Assembly (NCBI RefSeq): GCF_021026375.1
Contig: NZ_JAJNDB010000001.1
Coordinates: 2,108,001-2,172,000, forward strand
Source: Actinomycetospora endophytica
GTDB lineage: Bacteria > Actinomycetota > Actinomycetes > Mycobacteriales > Pseudonocardiaceae
Direction: 5' to 3'
DNA length: 64,000 bases
The position numbers and the translations under genes were made by a program. The notes under the pieces were generated by a model. That model was not told the DNA's origin, searched no databases, and saw only the letters and a program-made list of their open reading frames with translations. The first letter of the stretch is position 1; every line of letters begins with the position of its first letter. Below are positions 1 to 7,796 of the stretch, one piece after another.

Positions 1-224
1 GCCGCGTCCCGTCGCATCCGGTCGATCGCCCGACGGCGGGCGGTGGTGACGATCCAGCCGCCCGGGTTGGGCGGCAGGCCGCCGTCCAGGTCCGGCCAGC
101 GCTCGACGGCGACCCCGAAGGCGTCCGCGACCGCCTCCTCGGCGCGGTCGATGTCGCCGAGGAGGCGGGTGAGCGTGGCGACGCAGCGTCCGTACTCCCG
201 GGCGAACACCTCGGCGACGGTCAC
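1..224 (-). CDS. ECF RNA polymerase sigma factor, N-terminal part (cut by the window edge)
   Basis: The first 74 residues of an extracytoplasmic-function sigma factor are visible from a GTG start at 224; the rest lies off the left edge. The N-terminus reads MTVAEVFAREYGRCVATLTR, followed by a sigma-70 region 2-like stretch with GDIDRAEEAVADAF and a PGGWIVTTARRRAIDRMRR segment, typical of the large ECF group whose genes sit beside YCII (DGPF-domain) genes. The partner YCII gene lies 18 bp upstream in the same direction, so the two are probably co-transcribed. In this group the sigma factor usually has an extra C-terminal domain, which cannot be checked here. The product would direct RNA polymerase to a small regulon; the signal is unknown. 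Confidence 0.85.
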   Translation of the reverse strand, partial: MTVAEVFAREYGRCVATLTRLLGDIDRAEEAVADAFGVAVERWPDLDGGLPPNPGGWIVTTARRRAIDRMRRDA

Positions 225-242
225 GGGGCTCCTCGGTCCTCG

Positions 243-605
243 TCAGTCCTGGAAGGGCCGGACCTCGATCGGCAGCGGATGGATGGCCCGCGCGAGCCGG
301 CCCGCCCAGTGCAGCGCCGCGTCGAGGTCCTCCGCGTCGAGGATCGTCAGCCCGCCGATCTGCTCCTTGCCCTCGGCGTACGGGCCGTCGGTGAGCAGCA
401 CCTCGTCGCCGCGGGTGCGCACCACCGTCGCGGAGCTCCCCGAGTGCAGACCCCCGGAGAACACCCACACCCCGGCGTCGACCATGTCCTGCCGGACGGC
501 CTCGACGTCGCGCATGATCGCCGCGAGGCGCTCGGGCCCGGGACGCTGCGCGTCGGGGGCGGTGGGGTCGTCGGGCTGCTGGATCGCGAGCAGGTAGCGG
601 GTCAT
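243..605 (-). CDS. YCII-related (DGPF-domain) protein paired with the ECF sigma factor
   Basis: A 120-residue protein starting MTRYLLAIQQPDDP, with the DGPYAEGKEQIGG signature that names the DGPF/YCII family. The ATG at 605 is chosen because AGGAGGA stands six bases upstream. The start overlaps the stop of the upstream methyltransferase by ATGA, so translation is probably coupled. YCII-like proteins are small ferredoxin-like-fold proteins; in bacteria this subgroup is nearly always next to an ECF sigma gene, as here, and is thought to take part in controlling it, but the biochemical role is not settled. Family assignment is firm; function is inferred from neighbourhood. Confidence 0.9.
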   Translation of the reverse strand: MTRYLLAIQQPDDPTAPDAQRPGPERLAAIMRDVEAVRQDMVDAGVWVFSGGLHSGSSATVVRTRGDEVLLTDGPYAEGKEQIGGLTILDAEDLDAALHWAGRLARAIHPLPIEVRPFQD

Positions 606-1453
606 CGTCGTCCTCCTGTGTCGGCCCCCGCGGGCCGTCGCACCCTCCACGCCGCGTCGGCCCCGGGATCGACAGGATCGCCGGGCACTTGTGCTGTGAG
701 CTGGACCACACCGGGCCGGTAGGGCTCCATGCCCGGGGCGACCGCTGCCAGTGCCTCGGCTCTGATCGCCGAACGTGTCCGTGGGTCGAGGCCGGCGAGC
801 CAGTCCGCGAACTGCGCCTGCCCGAGGCGGTAGTCGACGAGCGCCGCGGGGTCGGTGAGCCCGAGGTCGGCCGGGGCCTCCTCGACGCGCACCGCCACCA
901 GACCCGCCTCGTGCGCCGCCCGGGCCATCCGGTCCGCCGAGCCCAGCAGCGGGGCCTGCTCCCCGGTCAGCTCGGCGTACCAGTCGGGCGGGGTGAAGCC
1001 GTGCGCGCGGGCCACGACGTCGATCCGGTCGCGGACCGGGCTGCTGTTCCCGGCCGACATCACCGTGGCGAGCACGGCCCCGTCCGGCCGGACGACGCGG
1101 GCCAGTTCGGCGAGGGCCGCCACCGGGGCATGCACGTGGTTGAGGACGAACGCGGCGACGGCGTCGTCCATCGCGGCGTCGGCCAGGGGCAGGGCGAGCA
1201 CCGAGCCGACCACCCGCGGCTGGTCGCCGGGCACGGCGGTCAGCATCGGCGCCGAGACGTCCAGGGCGACCGGCCGCGCACCCGCCGTCGTGAGCGCGTC
1301 GCCGGCGAGGCCGGTGCCGGCCCCGGCGTCGAGCACCCGGCGGCCCGCCAGCGGGTGCGGCGCGGCGTCGACGAGGGCGCGGGCGAGCGGTCCGTAGACG
1401 TGGGCGGCGCCGGCGGCCCAGCCCGGCGCGGCCCGGGCATAACGGTCGAGCAC
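602..1453 (-). CDS. SAM-dependent class I methyltransferase
   Basis: A 283-residue methyltransferase. Motif I, VLDAGAGTGLAGDAL, lies near residue 40, followed by the acidic post-motif strand (VALDVSAPML), a motif-III-like LPLADAAMDDAVAAF and the LARVVRPDGAVLATV strand typical of UbiE/COQ5-like enzymes. The GTG at 1453 puts motif I at the usual distance from the N-terminus; much longer upstream extensions in this frame are antisense to the MFS gene and low in complexity. It is first in a three-gene operon with the YCII and ECF sigma genes (ATGA overlap). The substrate cannot be told. The methyltransferase is a less usual companion for a YCII/ECF pair and may be a target or a modulator. Confidence 0.85.
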   Translation of the reverse strand: MLDRYARAAPGWAAGAAHVYGPLARALVDAAPHPLAGRRVLDAGAGTGLAGDALTTAGARPVALDVSAPMLTAVPGDQPRVVGSVLALPLADAAMDDAVAAFVLNHVHAPVAALAELARVVRPDGAVLATVMSAGNSSPVRDRIDVVARAHGFTPPDWYAELTGEQAPLLGSADRMARAAHEAGLVAVRVEEAPADLGLTDPAALVDYRLGQAQFADWLAGLDPRTRSAIRAEALAAVAPGMEPYRPGVVQLTAQVPGDPVDPGADAAWRVRRPAGADTGGRR

Positions 1454-1501
1454 GGCGCCACCGTACGGCCGGGCGTCGCGCCCGCCCGCGACGTAGCGTC
1501 G

Positions 1502-2941
1502 GTGGACGTGGACGACGGCGGGGTGGGCGTCCCTCACGGGAGCTGGCGCGACCTCCTCTCGGCGGGGCGGCGGCCGACCGTGGCCGTCCTCTGCGGCGGG
1601 GTGCTGCTCTTCGCCACCGACACCTACGTCACCGCGAGCCTGCTGCCCTCGGCCGTCGCCGAGATCGGGGGCGAGCGCTTCTACGCCTGGGTCACCACCG
1701 TCTACCTGCTCACCGCGGTCGTCTCGTCCGCGCTGGTCGGGCGGGTGCTCGCCGCGTGGCCCGCGCGCCGCGCGTACGCCTTCGCGCTCGCTGCGTTCGG
1801 GGTGGGCACCGCGATCGACGCGGTCGCGCCGGACATGGGGGTGCTGCTCGTCGGGCGGGCTGTGCAGGGCATCGGGGGCGGACTGCTCGCGGGCCTGGCC
1901 TACGCGTTGATCCGGACGGCGTTGCCGCGGCGGCTCTGGACGCGGGCGAGCGCGTCGATCTCGACGATGTGGGGTGTCGGGCTGCTGGTCGGACCCACGC
2001 TGGGCGGGGTGTTCGCCGAGGCGGGGCAGTGGCGGCTGGCGTTCGTCGCGATGGTCGTGATCACCGTGGCCGTCGGCGCCGGGGTCCCGGCCGGGCTGCG
2101 GCGTACCGCGCAGGCGCCGTCCGGGGCGTCGGGTCCGTTCCCGCTGGCCTCGGTCCTGCTGGTCGGCGGTGCCGCGGCGGTCCTCTCCGTCTCCGGGCTC
2201 GCCGTCTCGGGATCGGGCGTCACGGGGCGTGGCATCGCGGTGGCGACCGGCGGGCTGGTCGTCGCCCTGCTGCTGCTCGGCGGGCTGGTGCTCGTGGAGC
2301 GCCGCGCGGGTGACGACGGCGGGCGGGTGCTGCCCGCGGCGACCTTCCGCCGGGGTGGCGGACTGGGCGCGCTGTACGTCGTGGTCGGGGTGCTCGTGGG
2401 CGCCTCGGCGGTGGAAGTGTTCGTGCCGCTGTTCGGCCAGCGCCTCGGTGGCCTGGAGCCGGTGACGGCGGGGTTCCTCGGGGTGGCGCTGGCCTGCGGC
2501 TGGGTGACCGGCGAGGTCGTCAGCGCGAGCGTCGGCCGGGCGCGGGCGTGCGTGACGGTCGGGCCCGCGGTGACCGTGCTCGGCTTCGCGGCGCTCGCGG
2601 TGTCCCAGAGCGCGGACGCCTCCGTGGTGACCGTGCTCGTGTGGGCGGTGGCGCTCGCCGCGGCCGGGGCGGGCGTCGGTGTGGCCTGGCCGCACCTCTC
2701 CGCCGGGGCGATGGCCGCCGGATCCGAGGACACCGACGGGCCCGACGGCGAGGGCGACCGGGCCTCGGCCGCGATCACGATGGTGCAGATGCTCGCCGTC
2801 GCGCTCGGGGCGTCCTTCGCGGGCGTCGCGGTGGCGCTGGGCACCGACGTCCTCTCGTCCGCGCGGCTGCTCTACGGCGGGCTCGGCGTCGTCGCGGTCC
2901 TCGGGGCCGTCACGGCGCTGCGGGCCCGCCGCGCGGTGTGA
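1502..2941 (+). CDS. MFS multidrug-type exporter
   Basis: A 479-residue integral membrane protein with repeated hydrophobic segments throughout and short loops. Between residues about 25 and 190 it shows the order seen in drug:H+ antiporters: DTYVTASLLPSA in the first helix, YLLTAVVSSALVGR, GRAVQGIGGGLLAG in helix four, and the motif-C-like GLLVGPTLGGVF in helix five. GTG 1502 is taken as start because everything before it is antisense to the methyltransferase; GTG codons at 1508 and 1523 are alternatives. The gene is divergent from the methyltransferase operon with only 48 bp between the starts, so both promoters overlap. Likely a proton-driven efflux pump; the substrate is unknown. Confidence 0.85.
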   Translation: MDVDDGGVGVPHGSWRDLLSAGRRPTVAVLCGGVLLFATDTYVTASLLPSAVAEIGGERFYAWVTTVYLLTAVVSSALVGRVLAAWPARRAYAFALAAFGVGTAIDAVAPDMGVLLVGRAVQGIGGGLLAGLAYALIRTALPRRLWTRASASISTMWGVGLLVGPTLGGVFAEAGQWRLAFVAMVVITVAVGAGVPAGLRRTAQAPSGASGPFPLASVLLVGGAAAVLSVSGLAVSGSGVTGRGIAVATGGLVVALLLLGGLVLVERRAGDDGGRVLPAATFRRGGGLGALYVVVGVLVGASAVEVFVPLFGQRLGGLEPVTAGFLGVALACGWVTGEVVSASVGRARACVTVGPAVTVLGFAALAVSQSADASVVTVLVWAVALAAAGAGVGVAWPHLSAGAMAAGSEDTDGPDGEGDRASAAITMVQMLAVALGASFAGVAVALGTDVLSSARLLYGGLGVVAVLGAVTALRARRAV

Positions 2942-2977
2942 GCGTGGCGGGGTGTGAGCGTCAGCGGGGTGTGGGCG

Positions 2978-3859
2978 TCAGCGGCGGGCGCGGGCGAGCC
3001 AGGCGTCCATCCCGCCAAGCTCCGGGTCCATGATCGCGGGGACCGGCCGCCCGACGAGCCCGGCCTGCTCGCGCACCGTCGACTCCTCGACCGTCCAGCC
3101 CCGCGAGCCGAGCCAGCGGGCGGGGGAGTCGCGGGGCCCGGCCTCGACCAGGTCGGCGAACAGCTGCGCGCCCGGGTCGTCGGTGCCCGCGAGCCCCGTC
3201 ATGGCGGAGGCCGGGTCGCGGTCGGCGTACTCCACGCCGATCGCGCTGCCGGGCGCCGAGAGTCCGGTGAGCCGGTCGAGCAGCAGGTCCGCGGCGTCGG
3301 CGGGCAGGTAGATGAGCAGTCCCTCGACGAGCCACGTCGTCGGGACCGTCGGGTCGAACCCGGCCGCCAGGAGGGCCTCGGGCCAGTCCTCGCGCAGGTC
3401 GATCGCGACCGGACGGTGCTCGACCGTCGGGGTCAGGTCGTCGGCGACCGCGTCGCGGAACGCCAGCACCTCGGGCACGTCGACCTCGTAGATCACCGTT
3501 CCCGCCGGCCGCTCGAGGCGGTAGGCGCGGCCGTCGAGACCGGCGGCGAGGATCACCACCTGCGGGGTGGGGTGCTCGGTGACCACGCGGTCGAAGAAGC
3601 ACGTCCGCACCGGCAGGAAGTCGCCCATCACGCGGGCGAGGGTGCCCCGCTGGTCGGTTCCGCCGTCCGGGCCGGGCCCGGCGGCGATCGCGTCCTCGCC
3701 GACGCGCTCGACGAGCGCCTCGGCGAGCGGGTCCTGGAAGAGCGCGTCCGGACGACGGGACTCGGCGGCGCGCTGGGCGGAGACGACGAGCGCGGTCCAG
3801 CCGACGCCGTCGGGGATCGTGGGTGCCACGTCCCCTCGCTTCCCCCGGGTCGTGAGCAT
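2978..3859 (-). CDS. SAM-dependent methyltransferase, LCM/TIGR00027-type
   Basis: About 293 residues, matching the leucine-carboxyl-methyltransferase-like family that is expanded in mycobacteria and relatives. Diagnostic segments are VGWTALVVSAQRAAESRRPD near the N-terminus, DPLAEALVE, RTCFFDRVV, VVILAAGLDGRAYRL (SAM motif I), YEVDVPEVLAFRDA, and TTWLVEGLLIYLP. ATG 3859 is given as start, but GTG 3829, preceded by GAGGGG, leaves an N-terminus closer to the usual family length and may be the true one. The gene is convergent with the MFS gene and divergent from the amidase. Members probably methylate small carboxylic or hydroxyl substrates; no specific substrate is known. Confidence 0.85.
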   Translation of the reverse strand: MLTTRGKRGDVAPTIPDGVGWTALVVSAQRAAESRRPDALFQDPLAEALVERVGEDAIAAGPGPDGGTDQRGTLARVMGDFLPVRTCFFDRVVTEHPTPQVVILAAGLDGRAYRLERPAGTVIYEVDVPEVLAFRDAVADDLTPTVEHRPVAIDLREDWPEALLAAGFDPTVPTTWLVEGLLIYLPADAADLLLDRLTGLSAPGSAIGVEYADRDPASAMTGLAGTDDPGAQLFADLVEAGPRDSPARWLGSRGWTVEESTVREQAGLVGRPVPAIMDPELGGMDAWLARARR

Positions 3860-3954
3860 GCGAAACGAACTGAGTCGACCTTCACGCTCGCGTGGCGGCG
3901 ACACGCGGCCCCGTGGTGGTGTCCCGGGCGCCCGGCACCGTCACCATCTCCGAC

Positions 3955-4788
3955 GTGCCGTCACCTCCGCGCCCGCCGCGTGCCGCCCTCGTCGCGACCC
4001 TGGTGGCGGTCCTGTGCAGCTGCGCCGGCCCCGGGAGCGCGCCCGCCTCGAGCACGGCGCCCCTGACGACGCCGCCCGCCGCGCCGCCGTCGTCGTCGGC
4101 TCCGGCACCGTCCGCGGCCGCGCCGCCGTCGGCGCGGCCCGGGGCGTTCGGGCTCCCGCCGGGCGCGACGATCGTCGTCGACCCCGGGCACAACGGGCGC
4201 AACGGCCCCGGATCGGGCATCGACCGTCCCGTGCCGGACGGCCGCGGGGGCACCAAGCCGTGCAACACCACCGGCGCGAGCACGGCCGACGGGTACGCCG
4301 AGCACGCGTTCACCTGGGCGGTGTCGCAGAAGCTGGCCGACCGGCTCCGGGCCCGCGGCTACAAGGTCGTCCTCACCCGTGACTCGGACGACGGCGTCGG
4401 GCCGTGCGTCGACGTCCGGGGCGAGGCGGGTGCGAAGGCGGGGGCGGCCGCCGTCGTCTCCGTCCACGCCGACGGCGGCCCGACGAGCGGGCACGGCTTC
4501 CACGTCCTCTACTCCGCGCCGCCGCTCAACGCGGCCCAGCGCGGGCCCGCCCGCGGCCTCGCGGACGCGCTCGTGACCTCGATGCGCGGGGCCGGGTTCA
4601 CGCCGGCGACCTACATCGGGCGCGGCGGGCTCGACGGCCGGGCCGACATCGCCGGGCTCAACCTCGCGACGGTGCCGAGCGCGCTCGTCGAGTGCGCGAA
4701 CCTGCGCAACCCCGCCGACGCCGCGCTCGCCCGCTCGCCGCAGGGACAGCAGCGCTTCGCCGACGCGATCGCGGCCGCATTGGGCTGA
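3955..4788 (+). CDS. N-acetylmuramoyl-L-alanine amidase (Amidase_3), exported, Rv3717/Ami1-like
   Basis: A 277-residue exported zinc amidase that cleaves the bond between muramic acid and L-alanine in peptidoglycan. The GTG at 3955 gives a basic n-region (RPPR), a hydrophobic stretch and a lipobox-like LCSC, so it may be a lipoprotein. A Pro/Ser/Ala-rich linker of about 50 residues follows. The catalytic domain shows the Zn ligands in order: IVVDPGHNG (His), the Glu of DGYAEHAF, and VSVHADGG (His), with the catalytic Glu in ALVECANLRN. The layout resembles mycobacterial Rv3717. An upstream in-frame GTG at 3892 exists but would bury the signal peptide. It stands alone, divergent from the methyltransferase. 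Confidence 0.88.
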   Translation: MPSPPRPPRAALVATLVAVLCSCAGPGSAPASSTAPLTTPPAAPPSSSAPAPSAAAPPSARPGAFGLPPGATIVVDPGHNGRNGPGSGIDRPVPDGRGGTKPCNTTGASTADGYAEHAFTWAVSQKLADRLRARGYKVVLTRDSDDGVGPCVDVRGEAGAKAGAAAVVSVHADGGPTSGHGFHVLYSAPPLNAAQRGPARGLADALVTSMRGAGFTPATYIGRGGLDGRADIAGLNLATVPSALVECANLRNPADAALARSPQGQQRFADAIAAALG

Positions 4789-5007
4789 CGCATTGCGCGT
4801 GCGTTTGCCGCCTGCCCCGCCGCCTCGCCCGTCCCGCCCCGCCGCCTGCTCCGGCGCGCCCCCGCCGCCATGATCAAGAGCACTGGAGGCAGCTCGCGCG
4901 GCCGTCGAACCTGCCTGGAGTGCCCTTCGTGGGGTGGGTGGGCCCGCAGCCCGCACGCGCGCGCCGCCGACCCCCTCGCGGGGCGGCCGAACTCGACGCG
5001 CCGACCC

Positions 5008-5742
5008 TCAGCGCGCGGCCACCGGGGCACCGACGAGGTCCAGCACCGCGCGCAGGCCTCGCTCGCCCAGGCGGTGCTCCGCCGGCAGCAGGAAGGAGCG
5101 GCATCCGAGGAGCACCGCGCCGCCGTCGCGCGCGGGGTTGTCGCCGACCATGAGCGTCGCCCGGGGATCGACGTCGAGGGAGGCGCAGGCCGCCCGGAAC
5201 ATCGCGGGGTCGGGCTTCTCGACCCCGAGCTCGCACGAGAGCGTCCACGACCCGACGAGGTCGGCGACCCCCGCGTGCTGCGCGTGCACGCGGATGTCCC
5301 ACCCGATGTCCGACACGACACCCACCGGCACACCCCGCGCCGCGAGCTCGGTCAGGACCTCCGCCGTGTCCGGGTAGGGCATCCAGGAGTCCGGCGCCCG
5401 CAGCACGTCGACCGCGGCGTCCTCGACACCTGCGAGGGCCGGGACGTGCGAGAACCAGGCCCGCATGGCCTCCCGGTGCGCGGCGTCGGAGAGGTCACGG
5501 CCCTGCTGCGCGGCGACGACGTCCGGCCGGGCGGCCGCGGTGGCGACCTCGGCGAGCACGGTGTCGACGTCGAACCCCTGCCCGGTCGCCGCCGCGACCC
5601 GCGTCAGCCAGGTCCGCACGTCGATCATCCGGAAGAGCGTGTTCGAGAAGTCGAAGAGGACCGCCCCGACGGCGGGGACGGGGGCGCGGCGCTCGTCGTC
5701 GGACGGCTCGTAGGCGGTGGTGAGGTCGAACAGGGCGCGCAC
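5008..5742 (-). CDS. HAD-superfamily hydrolase with a variant motif I
   Basis: A 244-residue HAD protein. Motif I is LFDFSNTLF, so the nucleophile Asp is present but the usual second Asp (general acid, DxD) is Ser. Motif II is VGVVSDIG, motif III the Lys of ELGVEKPDP, and motif IV MVGDNPARDGGA. The alpha-helical cap between motifs I and II is the C1 type of the haloacid dehalogenase and phosphoglycolate phosphatase branches. Loss of the general-acid Asp is typical of dehalogenase-like or phosphatase-poor members, so calling it a phosphatase would be unsafe. GTG 5742 is the start; no strong ribosome site is seen. It lies 25 bp upstream-side of the PP2C gene's end region and may follow it in one transcript. 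Confidence 0.8.
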   Translation of the reverse strand: MRALFDLTTAYEPSDDERRAPVPAVGAVLFDFSNTLFRMIDVRTWLTRVAAATGQGFDVDTVLAEVATAAARPDVVAAQQGRDLSDAAHREAMRAWFSHVPALAGVEDAAVDVLRAPDSWMPYPDTAEVLTELAARGVPVGVVSDIGWDIRVHAQHAGVADLVGSWTLSCELGVEKPDPAMFRAACASLDVDPRATLMVGDNPARDGGAVLLGCRSFLLPAEHRLGERGLRAVLDLVGAPVAAR

Positions 5743-5766
5743 GGCGGCCAGTCTGCCGGGCCGGGC

Positions 5767-6534
5767 TCAGGGCCGCCGGGGCGTCGGGATCACGGGCGCC
5801 GGCGTCCGGGTCTCGACGACGAGGGCGGTCGCGTTGTCGTGCGTGCCCGCGGCGCGGGCGGAGTCGACGAGGGTGCGGGCGAGCGCGGGCGGCGGGACGT
5901 GGGCGACGAGCCGGGCGACGAGCGCCGGGTCGATGCTGCGGTGGACGCCGTCGCTGGCGAGCACCAGCGCGGCGGGCGCGGGCACCGCGACCAGCCCGAT
6001 CTCCGTCGCGCCGCGGACCGTCCGGACGCTGGTCGTCAGCACGTTCTCGAGGCGCTGCGCGACGGCGACGCCCGCGGCCTGCATCTCGGAGGCGACGGTG
6101 TGGTCCCGGGTCAGCGGGTGCACGGCCCGCCCGTCCCAGGACCAGGCGCGGCAGTCGCCGACCCACGCGACGGTCCACGTCCCGCCGACGGCGCCGGGGT
6201 CGGGGGAGAGGGCGACGGTCAGCGCGGCGTCGCCGCCGATCATGGTGCCGGCCGCGAGCAGCACGTCGCGGGCCGCGAGGACGGCGAGGTCGGCGCGGCC
6301 GTCGAGCACGGCCACCCGCACCGCGTGGTCCGCGGCGGCGTGGGCCGCGAGCGCGGCGGCCGCGGAGTCCCCGACGCCGTCGGCGATCGCGACGGCGACC
6401 CGGCCCCGGCCCTCGAAGCGCGCGGTGGCGTCGGCCTGGTTCCGGCGCGGACCGCGGGCCGAGGCGGTCCACGTCGGTGTCGGGCTCACCGCCCGCGCCT
6501 CGTCACGCCGCCCCGCGACCGCCGCCACGCTCAT
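5767..6534 (-). CDS. PP2C-type Ser/Thr protein phosphatase
   Basis: A 255-residue soluble PPM phosphatase. Metal-binding Asp residues are visible in AIADGVGDS, AWVGDCRAWSW and VLASDGVH, and the C-terminal GTHDNATALVVE supplies the last Asp/Asn. The ATG at 6534 is supported by GGGGAGG eight bases upstream. There is no transmembrane segment, unlike PstP, so it probably acts in the cytosol, reversing a serine/threonine kinase or an anti-sigma system. No kinase or anti-sigma gene is in view. The HAD gene follows 24 bp downstream in the same direction. Confidence 0.85.
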   Translation of the reverse strand: MSVAAVAGRRDEARAVSPTPTWTASARGPRRNQADATARFEGRGRVAVAIADGVGDSAAAALAAHAAADHAVRVAVLDGRADLAVLAARDVLLAAGTMIGGDAALTVALSPDPGAVGGTWTVAWVGDCRAWSWDGRAVHPLTRDHTVASEMQAAGVAVAQRLENVLTTSVRTVRGATEIGLVAVPAPAALVLASDGVHRSIDPALVARLVAHVPPPALARTLVDSARAAGTHDNATALVVETRTPAPVIPTPRRP

Positions 6535-6640
6535 CGCCCGACCTCCCCTTCCGCACCGTTGTCTCCAGGGTGCGCGCGGCGGCTGTGGAGTGCCTGAGGG
6601 AGCGGTGTGGGGTCTCCGACACCGGAGCCGAGCAACCTTT

Positions 6641-6922
6641 TCAGCCGCCCATGCTCCGGCGGATCTGCTCGAGCCGGTCACGCGCCGCCGCGTCCCGGTC
6701 GGCCTCCTGCTGGGCGATCGTGCGGCCCTCGGGGGTCTCGGCGTCGAGCACGCCCTGACCCTCGGCCGTCGCGATGCGGCCCTGGATGCGGTCGCGCACG
6801 AAGTCGAACGTCGGGACGCCCTCGTCGGTGTAGTCCGCGGGGAGGGCGGGGGTCACGGGGTCCGGCACCACCGGCTCCGCGCGCTCCACGGCGCCGGCCG
6901 GATCCGGCTCGCTGCTCGTCAT
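6641..6922 (-). CDS. Small conserved hypothetical protein
   Basis: A 93-residue acidic protein, not assigned to a named family. The first 28 residues are Pro/Ala/Glu-rich and look disordered; the conserved-looking core is YTDEGVPTFDFVRDRIQGR, followed by a charged helix ending RLEQIRRSMGG. Charge pattern and codon use (third-position G/C) match real genes of the window. ATG 6922 is the only good start; a ribosome site is weak. It is divergent from hsp20, and the HAIR operator lies between them, so it may share that control. Function unknown. Confidence 0.6.
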   Translation of the reverse strand: MTSSEPDPAGAVERAEPVVPDPVTPALPADYTDEGVPTFDFVRDRIQGRIATAEGQGVLDAETPEGRTIAQQEADRDAAARDRLEQIRRSMGG

Positions 6923-6968
6923 ACCGGCCAGTGTCCTGGCCGCGCGAGATTCCTGACAGGGTCGGGAA

Positions 6969-6988
6969 TTGAGTCAATGCGACTCATG
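6969..6988. promoter_or_regulatory. HAIR-like operator (HspR binding site) upstream of hsp20
   Basis: TTGAGT-CAATGCG-ACTCATG matches the HAIR consensus CTTGAGT-N7-ACTCAAG with the exact seven-base spacer and perfect GAGT/ACTC half-sites. It stands 57 bp before the hsp20 ATG and 47 bp before the divergent small gene. HspR is the DnaK-linked repressor of heat-shock genes in actinobacteria; it is not encoded in this window. Confidence 0.8.
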
Positions 6989-7044
6989 TTGTCGGAGTCA
7001 GAGGCCCGCAAGGTCGGGCCACCTTCATCGAGGAGGAACCACTC

Positions 7045-7548
7045 ATGAGCTCAGCACTGACCTTCTGGGGGCCCCGGGCCCCGTTCGCCCCGTTCGGCTT
7101 CGCCGACCCGTCGGCCCTGCTCCGTCGCTTCGCGGCGCCGAGCCGTGCCGCCGAGTCCGCCTGGTACGTCCCGGCCGCCGACGTCGTCCGTGACGGCGAC
7201 GACGCCGTCGTCCGTCTCGAGGTACCCGGCGTCGACGTCGCCTCCGACGTGACCGTCGAGGTCGTCGGGCACCGGCTGGTCATCCGCGGCGAGCGCCGCG
7301 ACGAGCAGTCCGGCGAGGGCTTCCGCGAGAGCCGCCGCGGCTCGTTCCGTCGCAGCTTCTCGCTCCCGCAGCACATCGGCCCGGAGGCCGTCAGTGCCTC
7401 CTACGACGCCGGCGTGCTGACCGTGCGCGTCACCGGCGTGCACACCGAGCCGGAGACCCGCCGGATCGCCATCGACGGCGTCACCCCGGAGGCCTCCGCC
7501 GAGGGCACCACGCCCGAGGGCGGGACGTCCACCGAGGACGCCGCCTGA
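7045..7548 (+). CDS. Hsp20/alpha-crystallin small heat-shock protein
   Basis: A 167-residue small heat-shock protein that holds unfolding proteins in a refoldable state, normally as large oligomers. The alpha-crystallin domain runs from about residue 40 to 135: WYVPAADVVRDGDDAVVRLEVPG opens it (given here as landmark segments WYVPAADV and RLEVPG), LVIRGERR is central, and SYDAGVLTVRV carries the A-x-x-x-G-V-L motif. The C-terminal tail is acidic and Thr/Gly-rich. ATG 7045 follows GAGGAGG at good spacing. A HAIR site upstream implies HspR repression and heat induction, and a strong hairpin follows the gene. Confidence 0.93.
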   Translation: MSSALTFWGPRAPFAPFGFADPSALLRRFAAPSRAAESAWYVPAADVVRDGDDAVVRLEVPGVDVASDVTVEVVGHRLVIRGERRDEQSGEGFRESRRGSFRRSFSLPQHIGPEAVSASYDAGVLTVRVTGVHTEPETRRIAIDGVTPEASAEGTTPEGGTSTEDAA

Positions 7549-7587
7549 TCAGGGGCACCGTCTGACACCGGGGACCTCCGGGTCCTC

Positions 7588-7646
7588 CGACGCCCGCGGG
7601 ACGCGGACGGCGGCCACACCGGCCGCCGCCGCCCCCGCGGGCGTCG
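7588..7646 (+). terminator. GC-rich hairpin terminator after hsp20
   Basis: Thirteen-base perfect outer arms (CGACGCCCGCGGG and CCCGCGGGCGTCG) enclose a second hairpin (GGCGGCC-ACACC-GGCCGCC). No U tract follows, as is usual for actinobacterial terminators. It begins 40 bp after the hsp20 stop. Confidence 0.75.
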
Positions 7647-7796
7647 TCGTGTCCGGGCCGGGTGACCTCGAGCGCCCGGTGATCCTCCGTGTCCGGAGTG
7701 GCGCCGGGTGGCCCGCGATGTGGTCCCTTCGGTATCCCGTGCCGACGAGATCGCTACGATCCGCAGCGCTCGTCCGCACGATCCGCCGGAGACCGG

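Noticed and set aside
1453..2695. Long minus-strand open frame continuing upstream of the methyltransferase
   Set aside because: It is antisense to the MFS gene, Arg/Pro/His-rich and without family features; typical of very high GC content.
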